From assembly GCA_004193285.1 (NCBI GenBank), contig SECP01000041.1, positions 21,991 through 85,990 of the forward strand: DNA of 64,000 nucleotides. Reading direction: 5' to 3'. Below, in pieces: positions 58,523 to 64,000 of the stretch; the first letter of the stretch is position 1, and each line of letters opens with the position of its first letter. Below the pieces are notes generated by a model. That model searched no databases, was not told the origin of the DNA, and saw nothing but the letters and a program-made list of their open reading frames with translations. The translations under genes were made by a program, and so were the position numbers. Origin of the DNA: Myxococcales bacterium. Lineage in GTDB: Bacteria > Myxococcota_A > Polyangia > Polyangiales > Polyangiaceae.

Positions 58523-58566
58523 TTGCATACAAAGTGAATGATGCATGCATTATGCAAAAAGATGCA
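58523..58566. promoter_or_regulatory. Cluster of TGCAT/ATGCA half-sites upstream of the 873-aa gene
   Basis: TTGCAT (58523-58528), ATGCATGCAT (58541-58550, overlapping palindromes), ATGCA (58552-58556) and ATGCA (58562-58566) lie in one A/T-rich 45-bp block, unlike the surrounding GC-rich DNA. It looks like a regulator-binding or promoter region for the gene starting at 58505. Confidence 0.45.
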
Positions 58567-58679
58567 CTCACGACGCAGGAAAACAGCTCAAAGGAGAGCA
58601 GGGCGATGTGGGCTAGAGCCCTCGGTAACGCATCGATCCCTTGAGCCGGCGAACGCTGAGATTCCGGAGCCCGAGGCGC

Positions 58680-59132
58680 CTAGCGAACGCGCCAACCACC
58701 TTCGTTTAGCTCCAGAATATAACGGCCGCCAGCCGCAAACTTCAGCCCAGAGACGTGCTGGTAGCGGCCGTCGCGATCGGTCGCCTTAGCATCCCAGCGG
58801 CCTGGACCTGAGACGGCGACGGGCACCCGGCTGCCTTGAGCGATCGCTCCGGTCAGCAGATCCGGTCCCCAAATCGACTCGGAGTCCGGCGCTTGATTAT
58901 CCAGCTGCTCTGGAATGCGCTCCGACGGAGCCAGGTAGAAGTTGTTGATGGCCGCGTCCGAGAGGTTCTTCACCTCGAGCTCGATCGGCCCCTCACCCGC
59001 GCCAGCCCGCACCGTGACCAGGCGGGTCGGGGCCCCGCCACACCCGGTGAGGAGCGCACTGCCGGCTGCGAGACCGACAACGACCCCCATCGGCAGAAGC
59101 ACCCCGAAAACCCGGCGCGGGACGGGAGACAT
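58680..59132 (-). CDS. Lipoprotein with beta-rich domain
   Basis: 150 aa from the ATG at 59130-59132. Signal peptide with lipobox SALLTGC (about residue 27), followed by a beta-rich domain (VTVRAGAGEGPIELEVKNLSDAAINNFYLAPSE type pattern). No cysteine besides the lipidated one. Not recognised. It is divergent from the M50 protease. Confidence 0.68.
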   Translation of the reverse strand: MSPVPRRVFGVLLPMGVVVGLAAGSALLTGCGGAPTRLVTVRAGAGEGPIELEVKNLSDAAINNFYLAPSERIPEQLDNQAPDSESIWGPDLLTGAIAQGSRVPVAVSGPGRWDAKATDRDGRYQHVSGLKFAAGGRYILELNEGGWRVR

Positions 59133-59153
59133 GGCGGCCAAGATTAACACGCT

Positions 59154-59861
59154 ATGGTTGCCGCAATGGAAGGAATCCCGGCCTACGTCGCGCTCTACCT
59201 CATGTTCGTGTTCAGCACGACATGTCATGAGGCAGCCCACGCGTTTGCGGCGCAGCGCGGAGGGGACGATACGGCGTCGTCCCTCGGCCACGTGACGCTC
59301 GATCCCACGCCGCACATCCTCCGCTCACCTTGGGGCATGGTCGTCATGCCAATCATGGGCATCATTTGGATGGGGTTCCCGCTCGGGTGGGCGTCAGTGC
59401 CGTACGACCCTCGCTGGGGCAAGCGGTACCCGCTTCGCCAGTCACTCATGTCGTTCTCGGGGCCCGCGGCCAACTTTGGCTTGGCGCTGCTCTCCGTCGT
59501 CATTTTGCGGGTTCTGATCGAGGCGGGCGTTTACCACCTGAGCGGTACGGGGGTGCACGCAGGGTTCGTGTACCTGAGCGAAGGGGTGCCGCAAAATTCG
59601 CCGCTCGCGGCGGTGGCCTACCTGCTTTCGCAGCTGTTCATGCTGAACCTGCTACTGGGCTTCTTCAACCTCATTCCGTTCCCGCCGCTGGACGGCGCGG
59701 GCGTGGCGGAGGGCTTGTCGCCCCGCTACATCGGCTCACTCTACGACCGCTTGCGCGAGATCCCAGGCCATCAGTTCCTCGGCTGGATCGCGGCCTCGCA
59801 GCTGTTTCCCTACCTGTACACGCCGATGCGACACCTGATCGTGCTCGGCCTGGGCTTTTGA
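59154..59861 (+). CDS. Site-2-protease-like M50 family membrane metalloprotease
   Basis: 235 aa, or 231 aa from a second ATG at 59166; neither has a clear ribosome site. Zinc motif HEAAH (His25-Glu26-His29) in the first membrane segment, and the third ligand Asp in PFPPLDGAG near residue 180. About five or six membrane segments. This is the short M50B form (Rip3/YwhC-like, without a PDZ domain). It cuts membrane proteins inside the bilayer; substrate unknown. Confidence 0.9.
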   Translation: MVAAMEGIPAYVALYLMFVFSTTCHEAAHAFAAQRGGDDTASSLGHVTLDPTPHILRSPWGMVVMPIMGIIWMGFPLGWASVPYDPRWGKRYPLRQSLMSFSGPAANFGLALLSVVILRVLIEAGVYHLSGTGVHAGFVYLSEGVPQNSPLAAVAYLLSQLFMLNLLLGFFNLIPFPPLDGAGVAEGLSPRYIGSLYDRLREIPGHQFLGWIAASQLFPYLYTPMRHLIVLGLGF

Positions 59862-59876
59862 TAAAGTCCTAAGTGT

Positions 59877-60839
59877 TTGCCTCGACGTAGCTTCGTTCTC
59901 GCCGCCCTCTTGGTGCATTCCATGCTGCTCCCTGCGCCGGCGGCGGCGCAGAACCCTGCGGCGGCGGAGGCGCTGTTCGAGCAGGCTCGGGCCGCCATGG
60001 CCGCAGGCGACTACCAGGTGGCATGCGCGCGGCTCCGCGACAGCGACCGTCTGGATCCAGCGGTCGGAACTCGCTTCAACTTGGCAGACTGCGAAGAGCG
60101 CCGCGGCCGCCTCGCGACCGCGTGGAGTCTGTTTCGCGGTGTGCTCGCGGAGCTTGGCGCGGAGGACGACCGGCGTCCTATCGCCGAGCAACGCGCCCGT
60201 GCCCTCGAGCCTCGGCTCTCCTACGTGACGCTCCAGCGCGCCGCCGACACACCACGCAGCGCGAGGCTGCGGCTGGACGGCGTGGAGCTCGGCGAAGGCA
60301 GCTTCGACGTGCCGCTGCCGCTGGACCCCGGGGCGCACGAGCTGGTGTTGATGGCCGACGGCAAGGAGGAACGACGCACGGTGACGCTGAGGGAGCGAGA
60401 GACCACCGTCGTACCGATCCGCTTGGAGCCTCCCCGCGCAGAAAGGCCGCCCGCGGACGAAAGCGGCAGCGCGCGCCGCACTTCGGGCTATGTCGTGGGC
60501 GGGGTCGGGATCGCCGCTGCCCTCACTGGCATCGTCGCTGGCGTCGTCACGCTCGGCAAAAAGAGCACCGCCAACGAGCACTGTGACGACGCCCGCCGCG
60601 TCTGCGACCAAACCGGGCGCGACGCCAACGAGTCCGGCCAGACCTTCGGTGTGGTGAGCGGGGTTGGGCTCGCAGTGGGAGCACTGGGGCTCGCGACTGG
60701 CGCCTACCTGTTGCTCACCGCTCCGCGAGCGCCGGCTACCGCGAGCGCGAGGCTCACGAGGCGCGACCAGGTGACCCTGGCTCCCCAACTGGGCTGGGGA
60801 ACCGGAACCGGTTTTCTCGGCGTCGTCGGCAGCTTTTGA
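59877..60839 (+). CDS. Exported TPR/PEGA-like protein
   Basis: 320 aa from a TTG at 59877. Signal peptide ends at PAAAQ. TPR-like helices (about 28-110; ALFEQARAAMAAGDYQVACARL) with Asp-Cys in FNLADCEERRGR, then a PEGA-like beta domain (about 120-185), and two membrane-like segments (about 205-225 and 265-285). This plan occurs many times per myxobacterial genome; function unknown. Confidence 0.72.
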   Translation: MPRRSFVLAALLVHSMLLPAPAAAQNPAAAEALFEQARAAMAAGDYQVACARLRDSDRLDPAVGTRFNLADCEERRGRLATAWSLFRGVLAELGAEDDRRPIAEQRARALEPRLSYVTLQRAADTPRSARLRLDGVELGEGSFDVPLPLDPGAHELVLMADGKEERRTVTLRERETTVVPIRLEPPRAERPPADESGSARRTSGYVVGGVGIAAALTGIVAGVVTLGKKSTANEHCDDARRVCDQTGRDANESGQTFGVVSGVGLAVGALGLATGAYLLLTAPRAPATASARLTRRDQVTLAPQLGWGTGTGFLGVVGSF

Positions 60840-60867
60840 GCGCGCGCCGAGCTACGCTCGCCAAGTC

Positions 60868-61668
60868 TTGCTTCCACGCTGGTCAGTCTTAGCGCTGTGC
60901 TTGCCGGGTTGCCTGGTCTCTTTCGAGGACTACCCGCTCGGTGATTTGGACGGCGCGGCGCAGGGCGAAGCCGGCGCGGGTGGGAGCGAAACGCCGGCAG
61001 CGGTTGGCGGCTCCGCCGCAGGGGAGGCGCCGTCGCTGGAAGGCGGCGCTGCGGCGGAAGGCGGCGCGCCCGCCACCTCCGCTGAGGTGAGCGCGCTGGA
61101 CGACTTCGAGCACGAGGACAGCACCATCCTGGAGCTGGATGGGCGCAAGGGCGATTGGTACGTCTCCAATGATGGGCGCGGCGTGCAGACTCCGCCTGCA
61201 GGAGCGGACCTCTTACCGACCCCGTTGGAGCGAGCCCGCGGCGGAAGCACTCACGCGCTCCACACTTCTGGCGGACCCTTTTTCAGCTGGGGCGCGCTGG
61301 TGGGCGCCAGCTTCAGCTCCGGCGAGCGCTACGACCTGAGCGGCTACCGCGGCATCCGGATGTGGGTGCGGTCGAGCCCCAGCGCCATGATGGGGCCGGG
61401 CGCAGCGAAGCAAGTGCGCCTGAATCTGACGACCACCGCCACGAGCGCCGGCGGGCCCTGCACCGTCTGCAATGATCACTTTGGAGCCGACATTCCGCTG
61501 AGCTCCCAGTGGGTGCTGGTCGATTTGCCGCTCAAGAGCCTGAAGCAAGTCGGTTTTGGCCGGCCTCAGCTCGAGCAAGATTTGAGCGCCGTCGTCGATC
61601 TGCAGCTGACCTTTCCGGCGAATGTCGCCTTCGACCTTTGGGTGGACGACGTCGAGCTGTACCGCTGA
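60868..61668 (+). CDS. Lipoprotein with CBM-like beta-sandwich
   Basis: 266 aa from a TTG at 60868. Lipobox LPGC (Cys15), Gly/Ala/Ser/Glu-rich linker (about 30-75), then a beta-rich domain (about 80-266; ALDDFEHEDSTILELDGRKGDWY, GYRGIRMWVRSS, VDLQLTFPANVAFDLWVDDVELYR) resembling CBM11/galactose-binding folds that bind polysaccharide. Pattern-based assignment. Confidence 0.7.
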   Translation: MLPRWSVLALCLPGCLVSFEDYPLGDLDGAAQGEAGAGGSETPAAVGGSAAGEAPSLEGGAAAEGGAPATSAEVSALDDFEHEDSTILELDGRKGDWYVSNDGRGVQTPPAGADLLPTPLERARGGSTHALHTSGGPFFSWGALVGASFSSGERYDLSGYRGIRMWVRSSPSAMMGPGAAKQVRLNLTTTATSAGGPCTVCNDHFGADIPLSSQWVLVDLPLKSLKQVGFGRPQLEQDLSAVVDLQLTFPANVAFDLWVDDVELYR

Positions 61669-61704
61669 CCCAAGGCGCTCCCGGGGGCGCGGGTCGGAGC
61701 GGAC

Positions 61705-62430
61705 ATGGACGAGCTGCGTGAGAGCTCCTTGCTCTTTTCCATCGAAGGCCTGCTCGAGACCGAGCGCGAACGTGTGCAACGTGAAGCGCGCGAGGCCGAG
61801 CGTCGTCGCGAAGACGAGCTGCAGCGCATCGCGGAAGCCGCGGAGCGTCGGCGTCTCGCTAGTGAGCGCGAACGGGAGGCGCGTGGCCGTCGTGAATCTC
61901 TGGAGCGCGAGCGCGAGCGGCTGGAGGACGAGCGCCGCGAAGCGATGACTCGCGCCACCGTAGAGCGGGCGCGCGTCGAAGCGGAAGCGCGCGTGCGTCT
62001 CGTCGAGGCGGACGAGCAGCGGAAGCACGAGCTACTGCTCGCGCGGCTCCAAGCAGAAGGGCGTACCGCGCGGTACAAGGCCATCGCCTGGCTCAGCTCC
62101 GGCGCATCGTTCGTGGTGTTGTCGAGCGTCGTGGCCGGCTATTTAGGCTATGTTCGTCCCGCTCAGGCCGCGCGAGCGCAGCGTTACGAGAGCCTCGTCG
62201 CCGAGAGCCGTGTGCGCGAGCAAGCGGGCCAGCAAGCGCTCCAGCGGGAGCGCGCGAAGGTGGAAGCGCTTGACGAACGTGTTCGCTTCCTGGAGTCTCG
62301 ACCCGCAGCTGCCGCTGCTGCCCCGCCGAGCGGAGTCAAACCGCAGCCGCCGCAAACGCCGGCCAACACCCGGCCCAAGAAGCGCCCCTGCGGCGACAGC
62401 GGCGACCCTTTGGACGACTGCTTGCGCTAA
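61705..62430 (+). CDS. Coiled-coil membrane protein
   Basis: 241 aa. Residues 15-125 form a highly charged Glu/Arg coiled coil (heptads such as [13 protein letters not shown]). One membrane segment follows (about 128-149; [21 protein letters not shown]), then a second shorter coil and a Pro-rich tail ending [13 protein letters not shown]. Reminiscent of FtsB or envelope scaffolds, but no family is recognised. Its stop overlaps the stop of the convergent protease. Confidence 0.62.
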
Positions 62431-63218
62431 CGCACCCAGCCTATCTCCCGCGCCGTCTCCTCACCGACGAACAGCTCGCCGAGCGTCTCCGGCGGCCGTT
62501 CCTCACCCGGCGCGATCGGAACATTCCTGGCCATCAGCTCGGCGCCGGGCTGCGGGTATAGCGGCTGTTTCGCGGGCGTGGCGAAGCCGGCGGGGAAGAT
62601 CGCGTGGCCGCTCGCGTCGTACTTGTCGCTCGCGCCCAACGTATGAAACAGCTCGTGCGCGGCGACGAACAGCGCAAAATCTTGCATCTCTTCGTCGATG
62701 TCGGCCCGCGCGACGCCCACGCGCCCGCCTTGCTCGCTCTCGCCCTCCACGACCCGCGGCTCGCCCGGGCGCGACGGCCGCAGCACCAAGTAGACCCGCG
62801 AATCATAGGCTCGCGCTTCCACACCGGCGCGCGCGTCCAAATCGCGCGTCCAGCGCCACAAGGCGAGTGCATGACGCGCCAGGCTCCACACGTCGCCGGC
62901 CCCGGCGCTGGGCGGGTCGCTCGCGGCGCTGACCGGCCCCGACACATGGAGCGAAAGCGGCTCGACGTTGCTGCCGCCGTGGCGCACGAACTCCGCTCGC
63001 AAGCGTCGCTCCAGATCGAAGCTGCGGCTCGAAAGCGAGCGAAGCGTCCGCTCCGGCACGGGCTCGCGCTCCACGAGAATCAACGCGACCCGAAGCGGCC
63101 GCTGCCAGGCGCGGCGCTGCCGCCGCTGCCACCAGTCGTTACCAGCCCACAGCAGCACTCCGCCGAGCACCAAGAGCAGCACCGTCACCCGCGCTCGATA
63201 GAACCAGCCGCGCGCCAC
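62427..63218 (-). CDS. Membrane-anchored putative zinc metalloprotease
   Basis: 263 aa. N-terminal membrane anchor (about 10-26). The motif [14 protein letters not shown] (His188-Glu189-His192, with Asp198 at the third ligand position) fits HExxHxxGxxD, seen in snapalysin-like and some metzincin-related enzymes. The rest, [20 protein letters not shown], suggests a prodomain-like fold. Substrate unknown. Confidence 0.75.
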
Positions 63219-63294
63219 CGCTCGAGCATTCCACCGACCGGAAACAAACGAAAGCGGTCTCGGCGCGAGCTCCTGCTAGCTTGGGCTGGGCGTC

Positions 63295-63912
63295 ATGACG
63301 AACCCCACGAAGCGCGCTGCGCATGCCTCGAAAAAGCCTCGCTGCGGCTGGGCCGGTGAAGACGAGCTCTACGTGACCTACCACGATACCGAGTGGGGCG
63401 TGCCCGTCTACGACGACCAGCGGCTCTTCGAGTTTCTCGTCTTGGAGGGCGCGCAGGCCGGGCTCTCCTGGATCACCATTTTGCGTAAGCGCGAGGCGTA
63501 CCGCAAAGCCTTCGCCGACTTCGACGCGCAGAAGGTCGCGCGCTTCGATGACAAGAAACGCGCCGCGCTTCTTCAGAACCCCGGCATCGTGCGGAACCGA
63601 CTCAAGGTCGAGTCCGCCGTCAAGAACGCCCGCGCGTTCCTGGCCGTTCAGGAAGAGTACGGCAGCTTCAGCGCGTACCAATGGCGCTTCGTGGACGGCA
63701 AGCCGCTCCAAAACCATCGCGCTTCCATGAAGGACGTCCCGGCGCGTACACCCATCTCCGACGCGTTCAGCAAGGATCTCAAGAAGCGCGGTTTCAACTT
63801 CGTCGGGTCCACCATCATCTACGCGCACATGCAAGCGGTCGGCATGGTCAACGACCACATCGACGCCTGTTTCCGTCAAAAGCCGGTCGAAAAGCTCGCC
63901 AAAAAGCGCTGA
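63295..63912 (+). CDS. tag: DNA-3-methyladenine glycosylase I
   Basis: 205 aa. Tag removes 3-methyladenine from alkylated DNA. Zinc and active-site motifs: CGWAGEDELYVTYHDTEWG at the start, LSWITILRKREAY, and HMQAVGMVNDHIDACF. Length is normal; the stop is 88 bp from the window edge. Confidence 0.95.
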   Translation: MTNPTKRAAHASKKPRCGWAGEDELYVTYHDTEWGVPVYDDQRLFEFLVLEGAQAGLSWITILRKREAYRKAFADFDAQKVARFDDKKRAALLQNPGIVRNRLKVESAVKNARAFLAVQEEYGSFSAYQWRFVDGKPLQNHRASMKDVPARTPISDAFSKDLKKRGFNFVGSTIIYAHMQAVGMVNDHIDACFRQKPVEKLAKKR

Positions 63913-63920
63913 TCTCGCGG

Positions 63921-63938
63921 GGCTGCCGCCACGCAGCC
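63921..63938 (+). terminator. Weak hairpin after tag
   Basis: GGCTGC (63921-63926) and GCAGCC (63933-63938) form a 6-bp stem with a 6-nt loop, followed by TCGTTT. A weak terminator candidate. Confidence 0.35.
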
Positions 63939-64000
63939 TCGTTTGCAGAAGCTCCCGTATCGTCCCCAGGTCCCCCCGCCGCGCCGCCGCACCAGCTGCC

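Overview
The window looks like chromosome from a large-genome, high-GC deltaproteobacterium of the myxobacterial type (Polyangiales/Sorangium-like). This is inferred from the gene style: lipoproteins with long Gly/Ser linkers, a Cys-rich EGF-like lipoprotein, TPR/PEGA-like periplasmic proteins, a Ser/Thr kinase with an outside domain, FHA and cyclic-nucleotide domains fused to redox enzymes, many GTG/TTG starts and frequent 4-nt start/stop overlaps. No rRNA, tRNA or CRISPR array was seen. All names rest on reading motifs; no database search was run.

Region by region: (1) 3-902 is the 3' end of a sensor histidine kinase. (2) 904-4720, minus strand, is a five-gene run: monohaem cytochrome lipoprotein, outer-membrane-like protein, ECF sigma factor, FecR-like anti-sigma/TPR protein and Cys-rich lipoprotein; a dihaem cytochrome lipoprotein is divergent (4886-5707). 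(3) 5811-14486 is a sigma-54 activator followed by a complete Nit1C (nitrilase) cluster: MSMEG_0572/Sll0783 protein, nitrilase, radical SAM enzyme, GNAT, AIR-synthase-like protein, glycosyltransferase, and an MSMEG_0570 domain fused to the MSMEG_0569-type flavoprotein. A -24/-12 promoter candidate lies before the first gene, and an octahaem cytochrome follows the last. (4) 16316-21847 is an oligopeptide-type ABC importer operon. (5) 22540-32624 holds accessory and housekeeping genes: lipoprotein, DUF4287-SRPBCC protein, acyl-CoA dehydrogenase, Rieske oxygenase, DUF420, DUF1349, DUF4112, dtd, a Ser/Thr kinase and a 2Fe-2S ferredoxin. (6) 33005-34775 has a DUF222/HNH protein and an IS481-like remnant.

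(7) 35017-46946 is rich in carbon metabolism: EEP hydrolase, ROK sugar kinase, quinone reductase, PHA-system protein, amidase, glycogen phosphorylase, a two-domain carbohydrate esterase and transaldolase. Glycogen phosphorylase ends in a perfect 15-bp palindrome whose loop is the stop codon, followed by a 200-bp tandem repeat. (8) 47000-48889 is a TetR/MFS efflux pair with two operator-like palindromes. (9) 48926-55553 is the most unusual part: a translationally coupled operon encoding an FAD/NAD oxidoreductase with three C-terminal FHA-like domains, an Fe-S protein with two cyclic-nucleotide-binding domains between Fe-S modules, and a membrane-anchored pentahaem cytochrome. Together they look like a NAD(P)H-to-haem electron chain with built-in regulatory modules. 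(10) 55642-63912 carries lipoproteins, an 873-residue protein of unknown function with a TGCAT-rich upstream region, an M50 protease, periplasmic proteins, an HExxH metalloprotease and Tag glycosylase.
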